A stretch of 62,538 bases of DNA, from assembly GCA_913053875.1 (NCBI GenBank), contig CAJXGN010000016.1, forward strand, positions 1 to 62,538, given 5' to 3'. Source of the DNA: an uncultured Agromyces sp. (lineage in GTDB: Bacteria; Actinomycetota; Actinomycetes; Actinomycetales; Microbacteriaceae). The stretch's first letter is position 1. Every line of letters begins with the position of its first letter. This document shows, one piece after another, positions 1 through 7,684 of this stretch. Under the pieces are notes generated by a model. That model saw nothing but the letters and a program-made list of their open reading frames with translations. It had not been told where the DNA came from and searched no databases. The position numbers and the translations under genes were made by a program.

Positions 1-164
1 AGGCATCCGCCCGCCGACGCCACCACCGCGCGCTCACATCGCATTCGAAGCAGTCCCCGGTACGCTCATCCACACCACCGACCTGCTGGAGGCGTCGAGC
101 ACAACGTGCCCAACCCCGTCGATCGTCCGAGTCCGCCCGCCATGCGACCCGATCCGGCACGCTC

Positions 165-1526
165 GTGATCGGCGCACTGCTCCTGCTGCTCGCGGGCCTC
201 GTGCTCACGGCGCTGATCATCGCCGCGAACGGCTACTTCGTCGCGCAGGAGTTCGCGTACATGTCGGTCGACCGCGCGCGGCTGCGCGCCCAGGCCGAGC
301 AGGGCGATGCGGCCGCCGAACGCGCGCTCGCCGTCACGCGCCGCACCTCGTTCATGCTGTCGGGCGCGCAGCTCGGCATCACAGTCACGGGCCTGCTCGC
401 GGGCTACGTCGCAGAGCCGTTCATCGGCGAGTCGCTCGGCACGATGCTCGGCATCGCGGGCGTTCCGCAGGCGGTCGGCATCACCGTCGGCACCGTGTCC
501 GCCCTCGCGCTCGCGACGGTCGCGCAGATGATCTTCGGCGAGCTCTTCCCCAAGAACCTGGCGATCGCGAACCCGGATCCGCTCGCCCGCGGGCTGGCCC
601 GCTCGACGCAGATCTACCTGGGCGTCTTCGGCTGGCTCATCTCGCTGTTCGACGCGGCGTCCAACGCCGTGCTCCGGCTGATCCGGGTCGAGCCGGTGCA
701 CGACGTCGACTCGAGCGCCACGGCGGAGGACCTCGAGCACATCATCGACGACTCGCGCGCGAGCGGCGACCTGCCCGACGAGCTGTCGATCCTGCTCGAC
801 CGCATCCTCGACTTCCCGCATCGCGACGTCGAGCACGCCATGGTGCCGCGCGTGCGCGTCGACACGCTGGAGCCGGACGTCGCGATCGGCGAGCTGCGCA
901 CGCTCATGGCGAGCGGGCACACCCGGTATCCGGTGCTGGGCGACGGCGAGGAGCCGGTCGGCGTGGTGCACCTCGCCGACGTGCTGCGCGCAGACCCCGC
1001 CGACCCGCGGCCGGTGCGCGAGATCATGCGCGACCCGCTCGTAGTGCCCGACCTGATGCCGATGCCCGACGCGCTGGAGGAGCTGACGCGCACGCGCAAC
1101 GAGCTCGCGTGCGTCATCGACGAATACGGCGGGTTCGTCGGCGTCGTCACGATCGAGGACCTCGCCGAGGAGCTGGTCGGCGAGATCGGCGACGAGCACG
1201 ACGACGAGCCCGGGGCGGGCGCCGAGCTCGACGCCGACGGCACCTGGGTCATGGACGGCGACGTGCACCTCGACGAGGTCTCGCGCCTCATCGGCCACGA
1301 CCTGCCACGCGGCGACTACGAGACGATCGCCGGCCTCGTCATCGCCGAGGGGCGCGGGCTGCCGGATGCGGGTGAGAGCGTCGAGGTCGAGCTGCCCGTG
1401 AGCGGTGCCGACCTGGCCGAGGACGAGCCGGTCGCCCCGCGCATCCGCGTCGAGGTCGTCGAGATCGAACGGCACGTGCCATCCGTCGTCAGGGTGTCCC
1501 TCATCGATGCGGAGGCCGAGCGATGA
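165..1526 (+). CDS. CNNM/CBS-domain membrane protein (hemolysin C/CorC family)
   Basis: A 453-residue membrane protein with the full CNNM (DUF21), CBS-pair and CorC_HlyC architecture. The N-terminal 190 residues hold about four membrane segments and the hallmark GELFPKNLA stretch near residue 125. A tandem CBS pair follows the MVPR motif (about residues 225-340), and an acidic CorC/HlyC domain (about 355-445) ends the protein. Known relatives are Mg2+/Co2+ efflux or ion-homeostasis proteins; the old name hemolysin is not functionally informative. The start is GTG at 165; an ATG at 142 is out of frame. The stop overlaps the next gene by ATGA, so the two paralogues are translationally coupled. 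The exact ion is not readable from sequence. Confidence 0.9.
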   Translation: MIGALLLLLAGLVLTALIIAANGYFVAQEFAYMSVDRARLRAQAEQGDAAAERALAVTRRTSFMLSGAQLGITVTGLLAGYVAEPFIGESLGTMLGIAGVPQAVGITVGTVSALALATVAQMIFGELFPKNLAIANPDPLARGLARSTQIYLGVFGWLISLFDAASNAVLRLIRVEPVHDVDSSATAEDLEHIIDDSRASGDLPDELSILLDRILDFPHRDVEHAMVPRVRVDTLEPDVAIGELRTLMASGHTRYPVLGDGEEPVGVVHLADVLRADPADPRPVREIMRDPLVVPDLMPMPDALEELTRTRNELACVIDEYGGFVGVVTIEDLAEELVGEIGDEHDDEPGAGAELDADGTWVMDGDVHLDEVSRLIGHDLPRGDYETIAGLVIAEGRGLPDAGESVEVELPVSGADLAEDEPVAPRIRVEVVEIERHVPSVVRVSLIDAEAER

Positions 1527-2548
1527 GCGCGTGGGTCGTCGTCCCCGTCACGATCGGACTGATCGTGCTCAGCGCCTTCTTCGTGATCATCGAGTTCGCG
1601 CTGATCGGCGCGCGGCGCCACCGACTGGAGCAGGATGCCGCCGACAGCGCCGCCGCCCGCGCGGCGCTGCGGGGCATGAACGAGCTGACGGTGATGCTCG
1701 CCGGCGCGCAGCTCGGCATCACGGCCTGCACGTTCGCGCTCGGTGCGGTCACCAAGCCCGCGGTCGACGACTGGCTCGGGCCGGTCTTCTCCTCGTGGGG
1801 GCTGCCCGACTGGCTGGCGGGCGGCGCGGCGTTCCTGCTCGCCCTGCTGCTGGTCACGTTCCTGCACCTCGTCATCGGCGAGATGGCGCCGAAGTCGTGG
1901 GCGATCGCGCACCCCGAGGCCGCGGCGAAGCTGATCGGGCTGCCCTCGCGCGGCTTCATCCGCGTGTTCCGGCCGTTCCTGCTGTGGGTGAACCGCGTCG
2001 CGAACGTGCTCGTCGCCAAGACCGGCGTCGAGCCCGTCGACCGGGCCGCCGTCGGCGGACGCGACGCCGACACCATCCGCAACCTCGTGGAGTACTCGAC
2101 CCAGGTCGGCGTGCTCGAGCCCGAGCTGCAGTCGCAGATCTCCGAGGTCATCGCGCTGCAGGAGCTCACGGTCGACGCGATCACGACCCCGAACGCGACG
2201 CCGACGGCAGCCGAAGCGGATGCCACGGTGGCCGACGTGCGCGCCGCGGCCCTCGCGTCGGGCCACCTGCGCATCCTCCTCGCCGACGGCGACGGCCGGC
2301 TGACCCGGGTCGTGCACGTGCGCGACACGCTGCTCGCCGACGACGCCGAGCCCGCCGAGGCGTTCGCGCGGGCCTCGTTCCGCGTCGACGCCGCGACACC
2401 GGCGTACGAGCTGCTGCGCCGCATGCGCGACGAGCGCGTGCAGCTCGCCGTCGTCGAGCGAGGCGACGACCTGCTCGGCATCGTCACGCTCACCGACGTG
2501 GTGCAGCGCATCCTGCCCGTCGCCGGCGAGCTGCCCGCGAACGGCTGA
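1523..2548 (+). CDS. second CNNM/CBS membrane protein, lacking the CorC_HlyC domain
   Basis: A 341-residue paralogue of the preceding gene, starting inside its stop codon (ATGA). It keeps the four-segment CNNM domain with GEMAPKSWAIA near residue 119 and a C-terminal CBS pair (about 215-330), but stops without the CorC_HlyC domain present in its partner. Tandem long/short CNNM pairs are common in actinobacteria, and a heteromeric complex is a reasonable inference. Its stop is followed at once by a long inverted repeat that separates it from the convergent exporter gene. Confidence 0.88.
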   Translation: MSAWVVVPVTIGLIVLSAFFVIIEFALIGARRHRLEQDAADSAAARAALRGMNELTVMLAGAQLGITACTFALGAVTKPAVDDWLGPVFSSWGLPDWLAGGAAFLLALLLVTFLHLVIGEMAPKSWAIAHPEAAAKLIGLPSRGFIRVFRPFLLWVNRVANVLVAKTGVEPVDRAAVGGRDADTIRNLVEYSTQVGVLEPELQSQISEVIALQELTVDAITTPNATPTAAEADATVADVRAAALASGHLRILLADGDGRLTRVVHVRDTLLADDAEPAEAFARASFRVDAATPAYELLRRMRDERVQLAVVERGDDLLGIVTLTDVVQRILPVAGELPANG

Positions 2549-2566
2549 GCGCCGCTCGTCGAGCCC

Positions 2567-2623
2567 ACCGAGTACGCAGAAATCGATATCGCGCGCCGGG
2601 TTCCCGCACTCTGCGTACTCGGT
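2567..2623. terminator. 14-bp inverted repeat between convergent genes
   Basis: The perfect arms ACCGAGTACGCAGA (2567-2580) and TCTGCGTACTCGGT (2610-2623) enclose 29 bases. The right arm ends on the stop codon of the minus-strand exporter. Its place between two convergent stops suggests a bidirectional terminator, but the loop is long and there is no T-tract, so it may equally be a dispersed palindromic element. Confidence 0.55.
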
Positions 2624-3333
2624 CAGCCGGCGACGACGTGCGCGACTTGCTCGACCACGAGCACCACCGCGAGCACGATCATCGCGGCGCCCGAGACGCG
2701 CGAGACGATCCGCATCGCCGACGGCCGCAGCCGCACGACCGTGCGGGCGCCGTAGCCGACGACCGAGTACACGACCGCGCACGCGGCGACGAACACCAGC
2801 CCGAGCACCGCCAGCTGCACCGGGAGCGGCCACGCCCCCGCGGCATCCGTGAACTGCGGCAGCAGCACCACGAGCACGAGCAGTCCCTTCGGGTTCAGCC
2901 CGCTCACCCCGGCACCCTGCATCAGGCGAAGCCAGGGGCGAGCGGATGCCTCGGGCTGCCCGCCGCCCGCCATCACGGCGTCCGATGCGACCGCGCCCGA
3001 CGTGCCGCCCGTGGCATCCGCCCCGCCCACCGCCGCCACGACCGGCGGCGCCCGCAGCACCCGCACGCCCAGCACGGTGAGGTACAGCGCGGCCGCGATC
3101 GTGAGCGCGGCGATGAATCCGGGCAGCGCCGCGACCACCGCGCCCACGCCGACGGCGACCGCAGCGACCACGACGAGGTACCCGGCGAGGATGCCGACCA
3201 GCGACGGCAGGATGGTGCGCTCGCGCGTGCCGGCCGCGATCAGGTACGCCCAGTCGGGGCCCGGCACGAGCACCATCAGCGTCATCATGATCGAGCACGC
3301 GACCAGCAGTTGCACGTCCACGGCGTCTCCCAT
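2623..3333 (-). CDS. LysE-family amino-acid/metabolite exporter
   Basis: A 236-residue, six-segment membrane protein of the LysE/RhtB translocator family. The signature PGPDWAYLIAAG lies at residues 25-36 and the family's small-residue helices follow. The protein is about 25-30 residues longer than typical members because of an Ala/Gly-rich loop near residues 110-150. It faces an Lrp/AsnC regulator divergently, the standard arrangement in which the regulator senses an amino acid and switches on export. The ATG at 3333 sits almost on top of a GAGGAG; an in-frame GTG four codons later, preceded by GGGAG at good spacing, is an equally good start. The substrate is unknown. Confidence 0.85.
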   Translation of the reverse strand: MGDAVDVQLLVACSIMMTLMVLVPGPDWAYLIAAGTRERTILPSLVGILAGYLVVVAAVAVGVGAVVAALPGFIAALTIAAALYLTVLGVRVLRAPPVVAAVGGADATGGTSGAVASDAVMAGGGQPEASARPWLRLMQGAGVSGLNPKGLLVLVVLLPQFTDAAGAWPLPVQLAVLGLVFVAACAVVYSVVGYGARTVVRLRPSAMRIVSRVSGAAMIVLAVVLVVEQVAHVVAG

Positions 3334-3408
3334 CTCCTCGATGGAAGGAATCTACGGAAGTCGGCGAGGAAGCCGCTGCCGAAGATCGCCACCCTTCGCG
3401 TCGATCGT

Positions 3409-3421
3409 GGAAGAATCTTCC
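3409..3421. promoter_or_regulatory. GGAAGAATCTTCC palindrome, likely Lrp operator
   Basis: A perfect palindrome, GGAAG-AAT-CTTCC, lies three bases before the ATG of the Lrp-type gene and overlaps its presumed -10 region. A related sequence, GGAAGGAATCTAC, lies at about 3341-3353 near the exporter start. The pair looks like operator sites by which the Lrp protein controls itself and the exporter (inference). Confidence 0.5.
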
Positions 3422-3423
3422 CC

Positions 3424-3876
3424 ATGGATGCCACGGACCGCAGAATCCTTGCCGAGTTGCAGCAGGACGGCCGCCTGAGCCTCACCGAACTCGCCGAGCG
3501 GGTGCAGCTCAGCATGTCGCCGACGCACCGCCGGCTGCGCGCCCTCGAGGAGTCGGGCGCCATCACCGGGTATCGCGCGGTCATCGACCCCGACGCGGTC
3601 GGCCTCGGCTTCGGCGCCCTCGTGTTCATCACCATGGACCAGGCGAACCGTGCCACCGTGCCCGACTTCGACCAGGCCGTCGCCGAGATCCCCGAGGTGA
3701 TCCAGGCGCTGCGCCTCTTCGGCGACCCCGATTACCTGCTCCGCGTCGCCGTGCCCGACCTGCCGTCGTACCAGCGCCTCTGGGACGAGCGCCTCTCCGC
3801 GCTGCCCGGCGTGCGCCGCGTCGAGTCGACCCTCGTCATGAAGACCGTCGTCGACGACCGCCCGCTGCCGGTCTGA
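3424..3876 (+). CDS. Lrp/AsnC-family transcriptional regulator
   Basis: A 150-residue regulator with an N-terminal winged helix-turn-helix (about residues 4-50, opening MDATDRRILAELQQDG) and a C-terminal RAM/AsnC ligand domain (about 65-140). The length is normal for the family. It is divergent from the LysE-type exporter, with 90 bp between starts holding palindromic sites; amino-acid-responsive control of that exporter is the expected job. An AAGAAT hexamer seven bases before the ATG and the absence of a Shine-Dalgarno suggest a leaderless transcript. Confidence 0.9.
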   Translation: MDATDRRILAELQQDGRLSLTELAERVQLSMSPTHRRLRALEESGAITGYRAVIDPDAVGLGFGALVFITMDQANRATVPDFDQAVAEIPEVIQALRLFGDPDYLLRVAVPDLPSYQRLWDERLSALPGVRRVESTLVMKTVVDDRPLPV

Positions 3877-3910
3877 GCGCGCCTCCCCGTCCCGCGTGTA
3901 TCGTGCCGCC

Positions 3911-3973
3911 ATGCCCGCCACGCTGCTCGACCTCGAACCCGACTGCTGCGCGGGCGAGAGGTGCACGTGCTGA
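3911..3973 (+). CDS. 20-aa Cys-rich leader ORF fused out of frame to the CDF transporter
   Basis: ATG at 3911 opens a 20-codon frame ending in DCCAGERCTC and a TGA at 3971. Five of its twenty residues are Cys. A TATCGT hexamer lies exactly six bases before the ATG, the spacing of leaderless promoters seen repeatedly in this window, so this ATG is probably the transcript's real first codon. The frame overlaps the transporter start: slipping back one base at the final Cys codon reads straight into LSGAQR of the transporter. It is either a metal-sensing leader peptide coupled to the transporter, or the transporter's own Cys-rich N-terminus separated by a one-base frameshift. Confidence 0.55.
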   Translation: MPATLLDLEPDCCAGERCTC

Positions 3974-4629
3974 GCGGGGCGCAGCGAGTGGACGCCGACC
4001 GCCGCGAGCAGCTGCAGCGCCGCATCCGCTGGATCGTCGCCGGCACCATCGCGTACAACGTCGTCGAGGCGATCGTCGCGATCACGGCCGGCTCGATCGC
4101 GTCGTCCGTGGCGCTGATCAGCTTCGGCCTCGACTCCGTGGTCGAGGTGCTCTCCGCCGCGGCGGTCGCCTGGCAGTTCACGCGCCGCGACCCGGAACGA
4201 TGGGAGCGCCCCACCCTGCGGGTGATCGCGATCGCGTTCTTCGCGCTCGCCGCCTACGTGTCGGCGAGCGCCGTGCTCGCGCTTCTCGGGCGCGACGACG
4301 CCGGCCACAGCACCGTCGGCATCGTGCTCGCCGCCGTCAGCGTCGTCGTGATGCCCGTGCTCTCCTACGCCGAACGCCGGGCCGGCCGCGAACTGGGCTC
4401 GGCCACCGCGGTCGCCGACTCGAAGCAGACCCTAATCTGCACGTACCTGTCCGCGGCCGTGCTGCTCGGCCTCGTGCTGAACAGCGCGTTCGGCTGGTGG
4501 TGGGCCGATCCGATCGCGGCCCTCGTGATCGCCGGCTTCGCGGTGCGCGAGGGCATCGAAGCCTGGAAGGGCGACACCTGCGCGACTTCGGTCGGCATGA
4601 TCCTCGAGGGCGACGAGTCCGACCGCTGA
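3961..4629 (+). CDS. cation diffusion facilitator (CDF) transporter
   Basis: About 222 residues with roughly six membrane segments. It carries CDF landmarks: FGLDSVVEV in the second helix region, ADSKQT, and a C-terminal WWADPIAALVI helix. It lacks the long cytosolic C-terminal domain of classical CDF proteins, as in the short actinobacterial members thought to export divalent metals (Zn, Cd, Fe or similar). The start is uncertain: GTG at 3961 or 3967, both overlapping the Cys-rich upstream frame. Homologues that I recall begin with a Cys-rich segment just before the matching position, which favours a shared N-terminus. The metal is not readable. Confidence 0.82.
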   Translation: MHVLSGAQRVDADRREQLQRRIRWIVAGTIAYNVVEAIVAITAGSIASSVALISFGLDSVVEVLSAAAVAWQFTRRDPERWERPTLRVIAIAFFALAAYVSASAVLALLGRDDAGHSTVGIVLAAVSVVVMPVLSYAERRAGRELGSATAVADSKQTLICTYLSAAVLLGLVLNSAFGWWWADPIAALVIAGFAVREGIEAWKGDTCATSVGMILEGDESDR

Positions 4630-4645
4630 TCGTCGAGTCGCGCGC

Positions 4646-5014
4646 CTACAGCGCGAGGTGCAGCCGCAGCGCGTCGTCGATCGCGCCCATCTGCTCGGCA
4701 CCCAGCCACCCGACCACCCCGCTGATCCGCGAGACGGCGACGGTGCGCACCTGTTCCGCCTGCGCCTTCGAGTCGCGCGGGAGTCCCGATTCGCGCGCCG
4801 TGACGAGCACCCGGACCTCGTGCACGCGTCCCGTGTTCGACGTCAGCGGCACCACGGTGATCACTCCGCGCTCGCTGCGCGACGCAACGGAGTTCGCGGT
4901 GTTGTTGCCGACGATGACGGCCGGTCGGGTCTTGGCAGCCTCGGAGCCGACCGGCGGATCGAGGTCGACGAGCACGATGTGTCCGCGCCGGAGCAGCGGG
5001 CGCGCGCCGGTCAC
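4646..5014 (-). CDS. MazF/PemK-type toxin
   Basis: A 122-residue protein with the PemK/MazF fold signatures: RRGHIVLVDLDPP near the N-terminus, the TRPAVIVGNN strand, and VVPLTSN. Family members are ribosome-independent mRNA endonucleases acting in the cytoplasm. The GTG start at 5014 overlaps the antitoxin stop (GTGA), so toxin translation is coupled to the upstream antitoxin. It converges on the metal transporter with only 16 bp between stops. Confidence 0.82.
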   Translation of the reverse strand: MTGARPLLRRGHIVLVDLDPPVGSEAAKTRPAVIVGNNTANSVASRSERGVITVVPLTSNTGRVHEVRVLVTARESGLPRDSKAQAEQVRTVAVSRISGVVGWLGAEQMGAIDDALRLHLAL

Positions 5015-5247
5015 GCGACCGATGTGCTGTCGGTGCCGATGCCGTCTGCTGCTGCGGTATCCCACCCGTCGTCGTCCCACTCGCGGAACGCCTCGGCGTA
5101 CGCGTCGGCGAGGCGACTCTCGCGCAGCATCCTCACGGCGTCCTGCACGGCAGCCGAGCGACTCGGGTAGGCGCCCGAGAGGGTTTCGCCGTCGAGGAAG
5201 GCGATGTCGGCGTCGCTCAGGCTCAGGCTCACCTTGGCGTAGGTCAT
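5011..5247 (-). CDS. ribbon-helix-helix antitoxin of the MazF-like pair
   Basis: A 78-residue protein with an N-terminal ribbon-helix-helix (VSLSLSDADIAFLDG, then SRSAAVQDAVRMLRES) and an acidic C-terminus that would wrap the toxin. RHH antitoxins bind their own promoter as dimers. Translation starts at ATG 5247 with no Shine-Dalgarno; a TAGCAT -10 lies six bases upstream, pointing to a leaderless mRNA. The stop overlaps the toxin start. Confidence 0.8.
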   Translation of the reverse strand: MTYAKVSLSLSDADIAFLDGETLSGAYPSRSAAVQDAVRMLRESRLADAYAEAFREWDDDGWDTAAADGIGTDSTSVA

Positions 5248-5254
5248 GCGTCGA

Positions 5255-5270
5255 TGCTACTCCGGTAGCA
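5255..5270. promoter_or_regulatory. autoregulatory palindrome of the MazF-type module
   Basis: TGCTAC-TCCG-GTAGCA, perfect six-base arms, overlaps the TAGCAT -10 box (complement of 5254-5259) of the antitoxin promoter. A bound antitoxin dimer would block RNA polymerase directly. Confidence 0.6.
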
Positions 5271-5340
5271 AGAGGGTTGCCACCGCAGCGTGCGGCGCGG
5301 AGCGCGCCGACGACGCGCCCCTGCGCGATACCGTAGGGGC

Positions 5341-5691
5341 ATGGAGATCCTGCGCGGCATCGTCGTCCTCATCCACCTCGTCGGGTTCGCCACCCTGTTC
5401 GGCGCCTGGGTCGTCGAGGTGTTCGGCAAGCGCGGCATCAACCGCATCATGCACTGGGGCCTGGCGATCGCCGCGGTCGCCGGCATCGCGCTGGCCGCGC
5501 CGTGGGGGATCGAGTGGGAGCTCGACTACACGAAGCTCGCGGTGAAGCTCGTGATCCTCGTGGTCATCGGCGCGCTGCTCGGCATCGGCGCCGGCCGCCA
5601 GCGCAAGTCCGGCTCCGTGCCGCCCGCGATCTTCTGGTCGATCGGCGTGCTGACGCTCGCGAACGCGGGTATCGCGGTGCTCTGGCGCTGA
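5341..5691 (+). CDS. small four-helix integral membrane protein
   Basis: A 116-residue protein made of four hydrophobic helices with short basic loops (KRG, GRQRKSG). It opens MEILRGIVVLIHLVGFATLFG, a pattern seen in short actinobacterial membrane proteins distantly like CopD or DUF2269-type families. No catalytic motif is visible; only one His and one Lys in the membrane regions stand out. ATG at 5341 is six bases after a TACCGT hexamer, consistent with leaderless transcription. I do not assign a function. Confidence 0.7.
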   Translation: MEILRGIVVLIHLVGFATLFGAWVVEVFGKRGINRIMHWGLAIAAVAGIALAAPWGIEWELDYTKLAVKLVILVVIGALLGIGAGRQRKSGSVPPAIFWSIGVLTLANAGIAVLWR

Positions 5692-5728
5692 GCGAGCGGA
5701 TGCCCGGCAGCCGCGGAACGGTACTCGC

Positions 5729-6094
5729 ATGACCGGCGAGGTCCGCAACATCCACGACGCGCTCGCGTCGTTCACCGAGCACTGGCAACCGCGACGCCTT
5801 GCGAGCGTCAACGACTACGACGTGAAGGTCGTGAAGGTGCAGGGCGAGTTCACCTGGCACTCGCACCCCGACACCGACGAGCTGTTCCTCGTCGTCTCGG
5901 GCGAGCTGGTCATCCAGCTGCGCGACGGCGACGTGACGCTCGGCCCGGGCGACGTCTACGTCGTGCCCCGCGGCGTCGAGCACTGCCCGAGGGCCGACGG
6001 CGAGGTCGCGGCGCTCCTGATCGAACCCCAGGGCACGGTCAACACGGGCGACACCCCGGGCGCCCGCACCGCGCAGCTGCGCGAGCTCGGCTGA
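5729..6094 (+). CDS. cupin-domain protein
   Basis: A 121-residue single cupin. Motif 1 is WHSHPDTDELFLVVSG (metal ligands His, His, Glu) and motif 2 is PGDVYVVPRGVEHCP (His). Such small cupins bind a divalent metal; the reaction varies between isomerases, dioxygenases and sensors and cannot be read here. It starts 38 bp after the membrane protein and may be cotranscribed with it. A dispersed palindromic repeat follows the stop. Confidence 0.85.
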   Translation: MTGEVRNIHDALASFTEHWQPRRLASVNDYDVKVVKVQGEFTWHSHPDTDELFLVVSGELVIQLRDGDVTLGPGDVYVVPRGVEHCPRADGEVAALLIEPQGTVNTGDTPGARTAQLRELG

Positions 6095-6108
6095 CGCGGC
6101 CCCCTCCT

Positions 6109-6166
6109 CGAGTCGTCACGAACTGCCGGAATCGGCCAGGTCGAGGCGACATCTCATGACGACTCG
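6109..6166. repeat. palindromic repeat family AGTCGTCA, copy 1
   Basis: Imperfect inverted repeat: CGAGTCGTCACGA on the left, TCATGACGACTCG on the right, between two convergent genes. The left half (6111-6133) matches the reverse complement of the right half of the element at 52947-53001 at about 22 of 23 positions, so this is a dispersed family and not only a local hairpin. Confidence 0.7.
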
Positions 6167-6169
6167 CGA

Positions 6170-6679
6170 TCAGGCGACGTCGAGCACGAGCGCGGCGGGA
6201 AACCGCGCGAGCACGAGCCGGAAGGGCCAGCGCGCCGACTCGGAGGCATCCGCCCCGTCGATGACCCGCGGGGAGCACAGCTCGACCTCGCGGCCCTTCC
6301 AGCGCAGGGTGGCGCCGCCGGCCGCGAGCACGTTGCGCGCCCAGTTCGTGCGGGCGCCCCACGGCAGCCCGATCATCACGAGCGAGCGGTCGCGCGTCGG
6401 CACGACTGCGATCGGCGTCGCGTACTCGGTGCCGCTGCGGCGCCCGCGGTGGCGGATCAGCGCCCAGAGCGGCACGAAGCGCCGGCCGGCGAGCGCCCCC
6501 GCGACCGGCGCGGTGGCGTTGACGAGCCCGCGCGGCGGGCCCGGTCGGCGGGCGGAGGGCTGTTCCTCGGCCTGAGGGCGAGAGCTTGCGCCCTCAGACG
6601 AAGAAACGGCACTCAGGCCGGGTTCGGCCGCGGGCTGCGGGTCGGTTCGGGTGGGATCGATGGTTCGGTTCATGCACAT
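6170..6679 (-). CDS. deazaflavin (F420)-type nitroreductase-family protein
   Basis: The conserved core is the DDN-like split-barrel fold: RHRGRRSGTEYATP followed by LPWGARTNWARNVLAAGG. Relatives bind deazaflavin F420 or flavin and reduce diverse substrates. The core starts about 40-55 residues into the frame; the N-terminal part is low complexity (Glu, Ser, Pro, Arg) and includes the palindromic repeat at 6572-6597. The start is therefore uncertain: ATG codons at 6679 and 6673 are the nearest, an upstream one at 6724 would overlap the divergent sigma-factor promoter. The Pro-rich head may be recently acquired or not translated. Confidence 0.72.
   Translation of the reverse strand: MCMNRTIDPTRTDPQPAAEPGLSAVSSSEGASSRPQAEEQPSARRPGPPRGLVNATAPVAGALAGRRFVPLWALIRHRGRRSGTEYATPIAVVPTRDRSLVMIGLPWGARTNWARNVLAAGGATLRWKGREVELCSPRVIDGADASESARWPFRLVLARFPAALVLDVA
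6572..6597. repeat. CTGAGGGCG palindromic repeat, copy 1 (inside a CDS)
   Basis: CTGAGGGCG and CGCCCTCAG arms around an eight-base centre, followed by ACGAAGA. The same arms and flank recur at 17774-17799, with similarity continuing some 20 bases beyond the right arm. Here the element falls inside the N-terminal codons of the nitroreductase-like gene. Confidence 0.7.
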
Positions 6680-6771
6680 GAGACGGATGACACGTGGCCG
6701 ATGTGACAGCGAACCCCGAGGCATCCGCCCTCTTGCGTCACACTCGCGACCCGTGGATCGTCGGAACTGTC

Positions 6772-7647
6772 ATGACCGAGTTCGCCGAGCTGTGGAGCGC
6801 GCATCGCAGGGTGGTGCGCGACATCGCGTACCGCGTGCTGGGGTCGGTCGCCGACGCCGAGGACGTCACGCAGGAGACCTACGTGCGCCTCCTCGCCCGC
6901 CTCGACGACCCCGGCGCCGCGCGACTCGACGAGCCTCGCGCCTGGCTCGTGACCGTCGCATCGCGCCTCGCGATCGACCGGCTGCGTGCGCACGAGCACT
7001 CGCGCCGCGCGTACGTCGGCCCGTGGCTGCCCGAGCCCGTCGTGACCGACGAGCGCACCCTGCCGGAGGACCGCGTGACCCTCGACGACTCGGTGCGCAT
7101 GGCGCTGCTCGTCGTGCTCGAGCAGCTCTCCCCCGCCGAGCGCACCGCGTTCCTGCTGCACGACGTATTCGACCTCGGGTTCGACCGCATCGCCGACGTG
7201 CTCGGGGTGAGCCCCGCCGCCGCACGGCAGTCGGCGTCGCGGGCGCGGAAGCGCATCGCCGCGGAGGGCGACGCGCGCTTCCCGGTCGACCCCGCGACGG
7301 CGCGGCGACTCACGGAGCGCTTCGCTGTAGCGGCATCCGACGGCGACATCGACGGGCTCGTCGAGCTGCTCGCCGCCGACGCGACCGGGCACTTCGACTC
7401 GGGCGGGTTCTTCCCGGATGCCCCCGAGGGCACGCTCCACGGCGCCGAGCCGGTCGCCCGGCAGCTGCTCGCCGGCCTCGGCGGGCTGGGCCTCGCGTTC
7501 GAGGTCGCCGAGGTCAACGCGGCACCCGGCGTCATCGTGCGCCGGCACGGCCGCGTGGTCACCGTGATCGCGCTCGGGTTCGTCGGCGATCGCATCGCGG
7601 CGATCCACGGCATCGGCAACCCCGACAAGCTCGCGCACGTGCGCTGA
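6772..7647 (+). CDS. ECF sigma factor with SnoaL-like C-terminal domain (SigJ type)
   Basis: A 291-residue sigma factor: region 2 (RDIAYRVLGSVADAEDVTQETYVRL, near residues 14-40), region 4 (about 105-165, with the helix-turn-helix IADVLGVSPAAARQSASRARKR), then a SnoaL-like domain (about 175-285). This fusion defines the SigJ/ECF41-like group, in which the extra domain modulates activity in place of an anti-sigma factor. I chose ATG 6772, directly before the conserved TEFAELWSAHRRVVRD; an upstream frame to 6694 adds unconserved residues. Neighbouring VOC, cupin and nitroreductase genes fit a stress regulon. Confidence 0.85.
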   Translation: MTEFAELWSAHRRVVRDIAYRVLGSVADAEDVTQETYVRLLARLDDPGAARLDEPRAWLVTVASRLAIDRLRAHEHSRRAYVGPWLPEPVVTDERTLPEDRVTLDDSVRMALLVVLEQLSPAERTAFLLHDVFDLGFDRIADVLGVSPAAARQSASRARKRIAAEGDARFPVDPATARRLTERFAVAASDGDIDGLVELLAADATGHFDSGGFFPDAPEGTLHGAEPVARQLLAGLGGLGLAFEVAEVNAAPGVIVRRHGRVVTVIALGFVGDRIAAIHGIGNPDKLAHVR

Positions 7648-7684
7648 GGAGCCCGTGTCGCCACCCTCGGCTAGCCTCGCGGCC

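Noticed and set aside
1..164. A gene in the first 164 bases
   Set aside because: No frame shows a recognisable motif; one CGGATGCC-type motif is present at position 2, and the antisense frame over the CNNM gene has no domain.
6694..6771. Earlier start (6694) for the SigJ-like sigma factor
   Set aside because: The added residues are unconserved and would overlap the divergent promoter; the sigma region 2 alignment begins just after ATG 6772.
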